This document shows, one piece after another, positions 29,105-38,845 of a stretch of 64,000 nucleotides of DNA. This DNA is from Flavobacterium sp. (GTDB lineage Bacteria > Bacteroidota > Bacteroidia > Flavobacteriales > Flavobacteriaceae), in contig JADKDN010000010.1 of NCBI GenBank assembly GCA_016718345.1, positions 10,705-74,704 of the forward strand, in the 5' to 3' direction. Under the pieces are notes generated by a model. The model saw only the letters and a list, made by a program, of their open reading frames with translations. It ran no database searches and was not told the DNA's origin. How positions within the stretch are numbered: position 1 is the first letter of the stretch; every line of letters begins with the position of its first letter. The position numbers and the translations under genes are program-made.

Positions 29105-29482
29105 TTACAGAATCTTAGGGATGTAGATAATAGCACCAATAGCTATAGCTGTCATTGCTGCAAAAAAAACAGCACCAGCGGCAATATCTTTGATAAATCC
29201 AATTTTCTCATGAAACTCGGGATGAATAAAATCAGCTATTTTTTCGACAGCTGTATTTAATCCCTCAATTCCAAGAACCAGGCCTATAGCTAGGGTTTGA
29301 ATGAGCCATTCTTCGTGTGAAATATGAAAATAAAAGCCCGCTACAATCATAGCAACTCCAATGGAACTTTGAACCATTACACTGTGTTCCGTAGTAATAA
29401 GTTTGTAAGCGCCTTTTAGAGCAAATCCAATACTTTTAAATCGTCCAGTCAAAAAAGTGGTGTCTCTTTCAAATTCTCCCAT
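29105..29482 (-). CDS. Diacylglycerol/undecaprenol kinase family
   Basis: 125 residues, an integral membrane lipid kinase with three helices. The signature EGLNTAVEKIADF and KDIAAGAVFFA matches the DagK/undecaprenol kinase family, whose Glu residues bind metal-ATP. It lies between tpx and ftsK. In Bacteroidota such enzymes are commonly undecaprenol kinases feeding cell-wall lipid recycling; the substrate here is not known. Confidence 0.85.
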   Translation of the reverse strand: MGEFERDTTFLTGRFKSIGFALKGAYKLITTEHSVMVQSSIGVAMIVAGFYFHISHEEWLIQTLAIGLVLGIEGLNTAVEKIADFIHPEFHEKIGFIKDIAAGAVFFAAMTAIAIGAIIYIPKIL

Positions 29483-29491
29483 AGGTTCTAA

Positions 29492-29989
29492 TTAAAGTGC
29501 TGCGATAGCTGCATCGTAATTAGGCTCATCAGCAATTTCAGGGACTTGTTGGGTGTAGGTTACAGTACCATTTTCATCCACAACGAGTACCACTCTGGAG
29601 TGTAATCCTGCTAGGACACCATCTGTAATTTCTAATCCGTAGTCTTTACCAAAACTTCCAGATTTAAAATCGGATAGGTTGATTACATTTTCAAGTCCTT
29701 CAGCACCACAAAAACGTTTTTGAGCAAAAGGCAAATCTCTTGAAATACACAACACTTTTGTGTTTTCTAGCTGACTTGCAGTTTGATTAAATTTTCTAAC
29801 CGATGTAGCACAAGTTCCAGTATCGATACTTGGAAAGATATTTAAAACCAATTTACTTCCTTTAAAATCGGCTAAGGTTGCAATTGACAAATCGTTTTTT
29901 ACTAATTTAAAATCGGGAGCTTGAGAACCAACTTTTGGCAATTCTCCACTAGTTTGGATAGGATTTCCTCCTAAAGTTATTGATGCCAT
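29492..29989 (-). CDS. tpx: Thiol peroxidase Tpx
   Basis: 165 residues from the Met at 29989, which starts the family sequence MASITLGGNPIQTSG. An atypical 2-Cys peroxiredoxin that reduces lipid and hydrogen peroxides. The peroxidatic Cys is in PSIDTGTCATSVRKFN and the resolving Cys in LPFAQKRFCGAEG. It is the first gene of the block tpx to ribBA. The 216 bases from here to the next plus-strand gene hold promoters but no gene that I can see. Confidence 0.92.
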   Translation of the reverse strand: MASITLGGNPIQTSGELPKVGSQAPDFKLVKNDLSIATLADFKGSKLVLNIFPSIDTGTCATSVRKFNQTASQLENTKVLCISRDLPFAQKRFCGAEGLENVINLSDFKSGSFGKDYGLEITDGVLAGLHSRVVLVVDENGTVTYTQQVPEIADEPNYDAAIAAL

Positions 29990-30215
29990 ATTTTTTAAAT
30001 TTTTAAGTCTCAAAAGTAGTAAAAATATATTTAGGATTTTAGTGTTATAAATTAGGTTTTTTACATTTATACTAAAACCAAAAAATACTCGATTGTAAAT
30101 GCTCGAATGTCTTTGAAATACAAAATGAAAATAGAACTAAAATGCAGAATCACTATTTGATAAATAAAATGTAAAACAACACTAAAATATATTTTTAGAA
30201 TAGAAGTTTAAACCC

Positions 30216-30223
30216 TATATTTG
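30216..30223 (+). promoter_or_regulatory. Candidate -7 promoter box for the CzcA-TolC operon
   Basis: TATATTTG fits the TAnnTTTG box and lies only six bases before the ATG at 30230, which would give a leaderless or nearly leaderless transcript. No clear TTG is found at the proper distance upstream, so this is weak. Confidence 0.3.
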
Positions 30224-30229
30224 TTGTCT

Positions 30230-30616
30230 ATGGCAAAATACCTATCCATATTGTTTTTATCGATTTACTTGTTCACAGTAGTTCAGGTGAATGAGTTGTT
30301 CAAAATTCCCAATATGTTTGAACACTATCAAGAACATCAACAAGGTACAGAATCTATTAGTTTGTGGCAATTTGTCTGTATGCACTACATGAAAGGGGAA
30401 GTATATGACGATGACTATGGTAAGGACATGAAACTACCATTCAAATCCCATAGTTCAAATTGTTTGTGTTCGTTCATATTTTGCCCAGTAATTCAAAATT
30501 ATAGTTTTAGTAGTAAGTTCTTTTTTAAAGAATTAAAAAGACAAAAGTTTACGTATACCTTCTCTTTTACCTCTAGTTATCTTTCTTCCATTTGGCAACC
30601 TCCACAGTTTGTTTAA
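30230..30616 (+). CDS. Small secreted or anchored Cys-containing protein of the CzcA-TolC operon
   Basis: 128 residues from the ATG at 30230. An N-terminal hydrophobic segment (YLSILFLSIYLFTVVQV) is a signal or anchor. The middle is acidic with His, Met and Asp (CMHYMKGEVYDDDYGKDMKLPFK), then SSNCLCSFIFCP with three Cys, ending in SSIWQPPQF. I have no firm family name. Its position directly before a CzcA-TolC gene mirrors the DUF6660-like protein before the island copy, which suggests a shared task such as metal buffering or sensing. Confidence 0.55.
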   Translation: MAKYLSILFLSIYLFTVVQVNELFKIPNMFEHYQEHQQGTESISLWQFVCMHYMKGEVYDDDYGKDMKLPFKSHSSNCLCSFIFCPVIQNYSFSSKFFFKELKRQKFTYTFSFTSSYLSSIWQPPQFV

Positions 30617-30703
30617 TTAAGTTTTTTATTTTAAAGGGATAACTTCCATAACATTTTGTTTTGGTTGTAAATCTGCATTTATAAATTTAATTTTAACTAA
30701 AGT

Positions 30704-33700
30704 ATGCTGAATAAAATCATTGCATTTTCCATAAATAACAAACTAATCATAGGACTATTTATGATTGCCTTAGTTTCTTATGGAATATATGAAACAACCA
30801 AATTGCCCATTGACGCCGTTCCAGATATTACCAATAATCAAGTACAAGTAATAACTATTGCTCCATCATTTGGTGCTACCGATATTGAACGCTTGGTAAC
30901 ATTTCCAATCGAACAAGCCAACAATAATATTTCAGGGCTAAAAGAAATCAGAAGTTTTTCAAGATTTGGATTATCATTAGTAACTATCGTTTTTGATGAT
31001 GAAACCGATATCTATTGGGCACGACAACAAATTGCCGAACGATTGCAAAAAGTTCAAACACAAATTCCAAGTGGAATAGGCACACCCGAATTGGGGCCAG
31101 TTTCTACAGGTCTAGGAGAAATATACCAATATGTTGTTCGACCTAAAAAAGGGTATGAAGAAAAATACAACGAAACCGAATTGAGAACCATTCAAGATTG
31201 GATTGTTCGCAGACAATTATTAGGCGTAAAAGGTGTTGCCGAAGTAAGCAGTTTTGGCGGAAAATTGAAACAATATGAAATTGCAATACATACCAACAAA
31301 TTACAGTCTTATGGGTTAACTATCAGTGATGTTTTTAACGCTGTTGAAAAAACAATCAAAATACAGGAGGCTCCCTATATTGAAAAAGGAGCAACAACCC
31401 TTTTCATCAGAAGTGAGGGATTAATTGGTACTATTGAAGACATTCAAAATATTGCAATACAAACTTCTGCTTCAGGAACCCCATTATTTATAAGAGATGT
31501 TGCCGAAGTAAAATTAGGATATGCGACTCGTTATGGAGCCATGACTTATAATGACGAGGGTGAAGTTTCGGGAGCTGTTGTGATGATGCTAAAAGGAGCT
31601 AATAGTAGTGATGTGATAAAAAATGTGAAAGAACGTGTGGCTCAAATTCAAAAAACCTTACCTGAAGGGGTTGTTATCGAACCGTTTTTAGATAGAACCA
31701 AAATGGTTAATAACGCCATCGGAACCGTTGAAAAAAACTTGCTCGAAGGTGCTTTAATCGTAATTTTTGTCTTGGTTATTTTCTTGGGTAACCTTAGAGC
31801 AGGATTGTTAGTTGCATCAGTGATTCCTTTAGCTATGCTCTTTGCTATCATTTTGATGAACACCTTTGGAGTGAGCGGAAACCTAATGAGTTTAGGAGCA
31901 CTAGATTTTGGACTCATCGTTGACGGTGCTGTGATTATTGTTGAAGCTGTGATGCACCAATTAACACACAGTAAAAAGTTTAAAAAAGTAGAGGTATTGT
32001 CCCAGAAAAAAATGGATAAAGAAGTACTCACTTCTGCAAGTAAAATGATGAACAGTGCGGTTTTTGGACAAATTATAATTTTAATTGTTTATTTACCCAT
32101 CTTTACTTTGCAAGGTATCGAAGGAAAGATGTTCAAACCAATGGCACAAACGGTGGCTTTTGCATTGTTAGGGGCTTTTATCTTGTCGTTGACCTATATC
32201 CCAATGATGAGCGCCTTGTTTTTAAGCAAAAAAGTAAAGCACGAAGCCAATCTTTCGGATAGGATTATGATTCAAATCGAAAGAAAATACCAGCATTTGC
32301 TTCAAAAGATTTTAAACTTTCCTAAAGCGGTCATTGCTTCTGTAGTTGCACTGTTTGTAATGGCCTTGGTCGTGTTGTCATTTCTTGGAGGTGAATTTAT
32401 TCCAGCGCTTGAAGAAGGAGATTTTGCAGTTGACACCCGAGTTTTAACAGGAAGTAATTTGAATACCACTATCGAGAGTACTCAAAAAGCAGCTCATATT
32501 CTCAAAACACAATTTCCAGAGGTTGAAAAAGTAGTTTCCAAGATTGGAAGCGGAGAAGTACCCACCGATCCAATGCCCATGGAGGCAAGCGATATGATGG
32601 TTATTTTAAAAGACAAATCAGAATGGACCTCAGCCAAAACGTTTAATGAATTATCGGGTAAAATGAGTAAAGCATTAGAGGATGTTCCTGGCATTACAGC
32701 AGGGTTTCAATATCCTGTGCAAATGCGTTTTAACGAATTAATGACAGGTGCACGACAAGATGTGGTTTGCAAAATCTTTGGTGAAAACCTCGATACACTG
32801 GCGACTTATGCCAATAAACTTGGAAAAATAATTAATACGGTTGAAGGAGCTCAAAACCTATTTATCGAACCCGTTACCGGAATGCCACAGGTGGTAATTG
32901 AATACAACAGAAGTACTATTGCTCAATATCATTTGAATATCGATGATATCAATAGGGTCATCAATACTGCTTTTGCGGGTCAAAGTGCTGGATTGGTATT
33001 TGAAGGAGAAAAACGTTTCGATATGGTCGTTCGCTTGAATAACAATCAAAGAAAAGATGTTGAAGATGTTCAAAATCTATTAATCCCGACACCACAGGGA
33101 ACTCAAATTCCGCTTTCGCAATTGGCAACCGTAGCTATCAAAGATGGTCCAAACCAGATTCAACGTGAGGATGCTAAGCGTAGAATTGTGGTGGGTTTCA
33201 ACGTGAGAGGGAGAGATGTGCAAAGTATTGTAAATGAACTACAACAAAAAGTAGAGCAACAAATTAAATATCCACCGGGTTACTATACTACCTATGGCGG
33301 TGCTTTTGAAAATTTAAACCAAGCCAAGGCTAGACTGATGATTGCCGTTCCCGTTTCATTACTATTAATATTTATCTTGTTGTTTTTTGCTTTCAATTCT
33401 GTAAAACAAGGATTGTTGATATACTCTGCAATACCATTATCTGCTATTGGCGGAATTTTCTTCTTAGCACTTCGCGGTATGCCTTTTAGTATTAGTGCGG
33501 GTGTTGGTTTCATAGCCCTTTTTGGTGTTGCCGTTTTAAATGGAATTGTATTAATCTCTGAATTTAACCAACTAAAATCTGAAGGTATGACCGATTTACA
33601 CCGAATTGTTTTGATGGGAACTAAGGTACGTTTACGACCCGTTTTAATGACAGCATTTGTTGCTTCACTAGGATTTTTACCTATGGCATTAAGCAATGGC

Positions 33701-35058
33701 GCTGGAGCGGAGGTACAACGCCCTTTAGCCACCGTAGTTATAGGAGGATTAATGATTGCAACCTTTTTGACTCTATTTGTTCTTCCTATTCTGTATGTAC
33801 TCTTCGAAAAGGGAATCAAGCTTAATCCCTTTGGAAAGAAAGCGGTGCTGTTGGTAGTTTTTGGGTTCTTTTCATTGAACTCTACTTATGCTCAAACCCC
33901 AATTACGCTGCAAAAAGCGATGGAAACGGCATTAAAAAATAATTACAGTATAAAAAGCGAACGCCTAAAATCGGACTATCAACAAAAAATAATAAAAACG
34001 GCAACCAATATTGCTCCTGTAAACATTACTGGCGACTATGGACAATTTAACAGTGTGTATAATGACACTCGGTTTGGAATAGCGCAATCGTTCAATTTCC
34101 CCACGGTGTATAGCAGACAGAAAAAATTATATACTGAGGAATGGAAAACATCGGCATTGAACGTTATTCTGAAAGAAGCAGAATTAAAGCGGGAAGTAAC
34201 AAAAACGTTTTACATCCTAGTTCATTTGAACGAAAAAGAAAAATTATTGATGAAAAGTGATACTATTTTTGCTGAATTTTTAAAAAAATCGGAATTGCGA
34301 TTTAACAAGGGAGAAAGCAATGTTCTTGAAAAAACGACCGCCGATAATCAAAGAGGTGCAATAAAAATGCAATTGCTTCAGCTTCGAGAGGAAAAAGAAT
34401 TGGTTCAAAGTCAGTTTCAATTGTTGCTTAATTCAGATGGAGAATTAGTACCAAAAGCTGAAACTCTTAAGTTGGTTTTAGATGAAACAATCGATAGTAC
34501 CATGGTGGCACAGCATCCTTATCTTACTCTTTTAGAGCAACAAAAAAAAAGTGAGTAGTGTTGCCACAAAACTGGAACGATCGAAAGTATTGCCGAATTT
34601 AATTTTGGGATACAATACGACTTCAATAACAGGGAACTGGTGTCGATAATGTTTTTTATGATAAATCAAATAGGTTTCAATCGGCTCAATTCGGAATAGG
34701 AATTCCATTATTAGGAGGGTATCAAAAGGCAAAAATCGCCGCTTCAAAAGTAGGTGAAACCCTAAGCCAAAATGAATTGGAGAAAGAAAAACAGCTTCTT
34801 CAAAAGCAATTCAAAGCCACACTCAATCAATACAATACCAGTATTGAAAAGTTAAGTTACTATGAAAAAACAGCGCTTCCAAATGCTGAAATAATTATAA
34901 AGACAGCCAATTTACAATTTTTAAATGGTGAAATAAATTATTTGGATTGGGTCGTGTTAATCAATCAAAGTATTGCTATCAAAAGCAATTACATTGATAC
35001 TATTTTAGCCCACAATGAAAGTGTGGTTCAATTAAATTATCTTACCTCAAAACAGTAA
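30704..35058 (+). CDS. CzcA-TolC fusion: RND metal pump joined to outer-membrane channel, frame broken twice near the end
   Basis: The repaired protein has 1450 residues. Residues 1 to about 1040 are a CzcA-type pump; TM4 (about residue 401) carries DFGLIVDGAVIIVEA, a Zn/Co/Cd-type signature, and the second periplasmic half has the normal GGEFIPALEEGDF. Next comes a hydrophobic segment ending in NSTYAQ (Ala about residue 1063) like a signal peptide with a signal-peptidase site, then a full TolC channel. Two one-base insertions, in the A run at 34542-34550 and in GGG at 34632-34634, break the frame; without them TSITGTGVDNVF follows. The fusion itself lies in an unbroken frame and no Met is near the join. 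The adaptor follows after four bases. Confidence 0.87.
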
Positions 35059-35062
35059 TCGT

Positions 35063-36196
35063 ATGAAAAATAGCATAATAAGCAGCTTGCTTCTTTTAAT
35101 GATAGTGAGTTGTAACTCAAAGAGTACCGAAGAAAAAACGGAAGAATCCGCACTTACAACTAATGTAGCCTCACTAACAGATGCACAATTAAAAAATGCA
35201 ACTATTGAGATGGGTAGCTTGCAAAAAAGGAGTATTTCTTCCACTTTAAAAGTAAATGGAAAAATTGATGTTCCGCCACAAAACTTGGTTTCAGTGAGTA
35301 TGCCTCTAGGGGGGTATCTTAAATCTACTCAGCTTTTACCTGGTTTACATATCAACAAAGGAGAGGTTATTGCCACAATGGAAGACCAACAATATGTGCA
35401 ACTGCAACAGGATTATTTGTCTACAAAGTCCAAATTAGTATATGCTCAAAAAGAATACGAACGTCAGAAAGAATTAAACCAGAATCAAGCCAGTAGTGAC
35501 AAAATATTCCAATTGGCAGATTCAGAATATACAAGTTTACGAATTGCGTTGAGTGCGTTGAGCGAAAAACTAAAATTAATCAATGTCAATCCGAATACTT
35601 TATCTGAAAAAAACATTTCTAAGAGTGTGAATATTTATGCACCCATTAACGGATTTGTTTCTAAAGTGAATGTCAATATCGGAAAATATGTAAATCCATC
35701 GGATGTGCTTTTCGAACTAATAAATCCATCGGATATTCATCTGAACCTGAAAATTTTTGAGAAAGACATAACAAAACTTTCCATCGGACAAAAATTGGTT
35801 GCTTATACAAACAATCAACCTGATAAAAAGTACAAATGCGATATTCTTTTGATTAGCAAAGATTTATCTATCGATGAGCATACTGCCGAGGTGCATTGTC
35901 ATTTTGAAAATTATGACAAAACATTGCTCCCCGGAATGTATATGAATGCCGACATTGAGTTGAAAAGTTCGGATGTTTTGACTCTGCCTCAGGAGTCTAT
36001 TGTAAGTTTTGAAGCAAAAGACTATGTTTTTGTGGTGCTCAACAAAAATCAATTTAGAATGACCGAGGTAAAAACAGGAAATAGCGAAAATGGATATATA
36101 GAAATTTTGAATCCTGAATACCTACAAGATAAAAAGGTAATTACTAAAGGCGCCTACACCATTCTCATGACATTGAAGAATAAAACAGACGAATAA
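35063..36196 (+). CDS. CzcB-type RND adaptor
   Basis: 377 residues. The lipoprotein signal ends at LLMIVSC, then the HlyD core: barrel-sandwich halves around a helical hairpin (QLQQDYLSTKSKLVYAQKEYERQKE) and a C-terminal membrane-proximal domain. Unlike the island CzcB it has no His-rich insertion. It follows the CzcA-TolC gene by four bases and is closed by a terminator at 36216, so pump, channel and adaptor form one unit. Confidence 0.88.
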   Translation: MKNSIISSLLLLMIVSCNSKSTEEKTEESALTTNVASLTDAQLKNATIEMGSLQKRSISSTLKVNGKIDVPPQNLVSVSMPLGGYLKSTQLLPGLHINKGEVIATMEDQQYVQLQQDYLSTKSKLVYAQKEYERQKELNQNQASSDKIFQLADSEYTSLRIALSALSEKLKLINVNPNTLSEKNISKSVNIYAPINGFVSKVNVNIGKYVNPSDVLFELINPSDIHLNLKIFEKDITKLSIGQKLVAYTNNQPDKKYKCDILLISKDLSIDEHTAEVHCHFENYDKTLLPGMYMNADIELKSSDVLTLPQESIVSFEAKDYVFVVLNKNQFRMTEVKTGNSENGYIEILNPEYLQDKKVITKGAYTILMTLKNKTDE

Positions 36197-36215
36197 CTTT
36201 ACAGTTTTTTAAATA

Positions 36216-36245
36216 AAGTGTCTGAGAAATCAGGCACTTTTTTTT
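36216..36245 (+). terminator. Rho-independent terminator after czcB
   Basis: AAGTGTCTGA and TCAGGCACTT pair (one G-T) around GAAA, followed by a run of T. It separates the Czc unit from the next efflux operon. Confidence 0.75.
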
Positions 36246-36327
36246 GTTCCAAACTCCTCTGTAACATTTGTGACTGTCAGTACATTTTTACCATTCTATT
36301 TTTGCTTCATAATTCAGATAGAAAATT

Positions 36328-37639
36328 ATGAAGAAAATAAGTTACATCATTTTTACAGGAACATTTTTGAGTTCGTTTTTTGGTTTTGGTCAAGATACTT
36401 TGGCTATTTCTAAAAGTGAATTATTGCAAAAAGTCGCCGAGAAGAATTTGCAAATCAAAATTGCTGAAAAAATTACCAATCAGCAAAAGCAGATTTTAGC
36501 CAATCAGCGGCACTTTTTTGCCCAACATCAATGTGTCGCATACTGGAATTTCAACTACCAATCCGCTGATGGCTTTTGGTTCCAAATTGAATCAAGAAAT
36601 TTTGACTATGGCAGATTTCAATCCAGCGTTGTTAAATGATCCAGCTAAAACGCAAAACTTTGCTACCAAATTTGAAATCCAACAACCTTTAATCAATGTA
36701 GATGGTTTGTTTGAAAGAAAAGCAGCAAAATCTAAAATGGAAGCCTATCAATTGCAAACCGAACGTACTAAAGAATATTTGGAATTAGAGATTTCAAAAT
36801 CGTACATGCAATTGCAATTAGCTTACAGAGCAGTAAAAGTTTTAGAAAAAGCCAATGTAACAGGAAAAGCCAATTTGAAATTAGTTGATAATTATTTCAA
36901 ACAAGGCATGTTGCAAAAAACTGATTTGCTGAATGTTCAAGTTCGAGTAAATGAAATCGCGAACCAACTGCAATATGCCAAAAGTAATGTGCAAAATACT
37001 TCCGATTATTTAGCTTTTTTATTGAATGAAGATAGTAATGGGAAAATCTACAAACCATCGGAAGAATTAGAAAATACTATTTCAGTAGAAGAAATAAATA
37101 TTTCATTATCAGATAACAGGAAAGACATTCAAGCCATAAGCAAATCATCTGAAGCTTATGCCAAAATGATGCAATCTTCCAAAATGGCTTTTTTACCGCG
37201 ATTGAATGCTTTCGGAAGTTATGAATTGTACGATAAAAACTTTTTAGGAACTTCGGCAAAAGGCTATTTAGTCGGAGCGCAATTATCATGGAATGTTTTC
37301 GATGGATATAAATCGATTGGAAAATTTCAAAAAGCCAAAGCTGAATCGCAAAAAGCTGATGTTGAAAAAGACCAATACAAAAAGCAAAGTCAGTTGGAAT
37401 TAAACAAAACCAATCGTCAATTGAAAGATGCTGAAAACAAAGTAAATCTTTCGCAATTAGCATTAGAACAATCACAAGAAGCTTATCGAATTAGACAAAA
37501 TAGATTCACACAAGGATTAGAAAAAACAACCGATTTATTGCAATCAGAAACCCAAATGATTCAAAAAGAATTGGAGCATTTGCAATCGGTTTTCGAGTAT
37601 AATTTCACTAAGCAGTATTTACAGTTTTTAACTAAATAA
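36328..37639 (+). CDS. TolC-family outer-membrane efflux channel, frame broken twice near N-terminus
   Basis: The repaired protein has 437 residues. It begins with a signal peptide (YIIFTGTFLSSFFGFG) and the family start of a TolC repeat. Two one-base deletions, in the A run at 36485-36488 and the T run at 36514-36519, hide the segment ADFSQSAALFLPNINVSHTG; after it the frame is open to the end. First gene of an operon TolC, adaptor, RND pump, PII-like and DUF2892. A box TATTTTTG at 36297-36304 may be its promoter. The substrate is unknown. Confidence 0.82.
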
Positions 37640-37644
37640 AAAGA

Positions 37645-37673
37645 GTATTAAGATTTTAGTATTAAGTATTAAG
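37645..37673. repeat. Period-7 repeat (GTATTAA) in the TolC-adaptor spacer
   Basis: Three GTATTAAG units start at 37645, 37659 and 37666, all in the same 7-base phase, within the 46-base spacer. The last two form a 16-mer that also occurs at 16935-16950. Confidence 0.6.
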
Positions 37674-37685
37674 ACATATCAAATC

Positions 37686-38774
37686 ATGAGAAAAATAATA
37701 ACCATTCTAACACTTTCAACATTCTTATTCCTTTCATGCGGAAAAGAAACGAAAGAAGCAACCAACAACGAACCAGCCATTGCAGTTCAAGTAAGCGGCA
37801 TTTCAGCCGATTCTAATGCGCCATTTGTAACGGCAAGTGGAAAAATTGAAGCCGAAAATAGTGCCAATGTTTCTACCCGAATGATGGGTTATGTAACTAA
37901 AGTTCACGTAAAAGTAGGACAAAAAGTAGGAGCAGGACAACTTCTCGTTAGTGTAAACAATACCGATTTACAGGCCAAAAAAGCACAAGTAGATGCTTCT
38001 ATTTTGCAAGCAACTGCAGCTTTCAATAATGCTAAAAAAGATTACGAAAGATTTACAGCTTTATTCAATCAGCAAAGTGCTTCTCAAAAAGAATTAGATG
38101 ATATGACTTCGCGTTACGAAATGGCAAAAGCAGGTTTAGAAGGTGCCAAACAAATGCGTAACGAAGTAATGGCGCAATTTTCTTATTCCAATATTACTGC
38201 TCCATTTTCAGGAGAAGTTACCAATACGTTTGTTAAAGAAGGCGATATGGCCAATCCAGGAATGCCTTTGGTAAGTGTTGAAGGAGTTTCAAGAATGCAA
38301 GTGACCGCTATGGTTTCGGAAAGTGATATTGCTCAAATTACTAATGGAATGGTAGTTAAAGTTTTAGTAAAATCAATCAATAAAGAAGTGGCAGGAAAAG
38401 TTTCCGAAGTTAGTGGTTCTGCTAAAAATACAGGCGGACAATATTTAGTAAAAGTTACTTTAAATACAACTGACAAAGCCATTTTATCAGGAATGTTTGT
38501 GAATGTCCAATTTCCAATTTCTAACGAGCCTAAAACTGAAACAACTGTAAAATCAGATAAAGTAATGGTGCCAGAAAGTGCTTTGGTAAAACAAGGACAA
38601 CTAACAGGAATTTACACCATAGCTGCCGGAAAAACAGCCATTTTAAGATGGATAAGAACTGGAAAATCATTCGGAAACCAAGTAGAAGTTTTATCAGGAT
38701 TATCGGCTAACGAGCAATACATCGTTTCAGCAGAAGGTAAATTGTATAACGGAGCTAAAGTTAGTATTCAGTAA
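37686..38774 (+). CDS. RND efflux adaptor, MexA/HlyD type
   Basis: 362 residues. The lipoprotein signal ends at LFLSC. The HlyD core follows with a helical hairpin (AAFNNAKKDYERFTALFNQQSASQKE) and the lipoyl-like halves (VSTRMMGYVTKVHVKVGQKV; YSNITAPFSGEVTNTFVKEG). It connects the TolC upstream to the pump downstream. No metal-binding domain, so this operon differs from the Cus and Czc sets. Confidence 0.88.
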   Translation: MRKIITILTLSTFLFLSCGKETKEATNNEPAIAVQVSGISADSNAPFVTASGKIEAENSANVSTRMMGYVTKVHVKVGQKVGAGQLLVSVNNTDLQAKKAQVDASILQATAAFNNAKKDYERFTALFNQQSASQKELDDMTSRYEMAKAGLEGAKQMRNEVMAQFSYSNITAPFSGEVTNTFVKEGDMANPGMPLVSVEGVSRMQVTAMVSESDIAQITNGMVVKVLVKSINKEVAGKVSEVSGSAKNTGGQYLVKVTLNTTDKAILSGMFVNVQFPISNEPKTETTVKSDKVMVPESALVKQGQLTGIYTIAAGKTAILRWIRTGKSFGNQVEVLSGLSANEQYIVSAEGKLYNGAKVSIQ

Positions 38775-38807
38775 ATAGTCGCAGTTTTCAAGTTTAGTTA
38801 GAAAAAA

Positions 38808-38837
38808 CTTTAAACTTTTAAACCTTAAACTTTAAAC
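38808..38837. repeat. Period-7 repeat (CTTTAAA) in the adaptor-pump spacer
   Basis: Units CTTTAAA, CTTTTAAA, CCTTAAA, CTTTAAA and C follow one another in the 71-base spacer, just before the pump start. The unit contains the palindrome TTTAAA. Confidence 0.6.
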
Positions 38838-38845
38838 AAAAAAAC

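Noticed and set aside
36328..36639. A separate short protein with a signal peptide before the TolC gene
   Set aside because: Its second half is an out-of-frame reading of the TolC N-terminus; two one-base deletions explain it.
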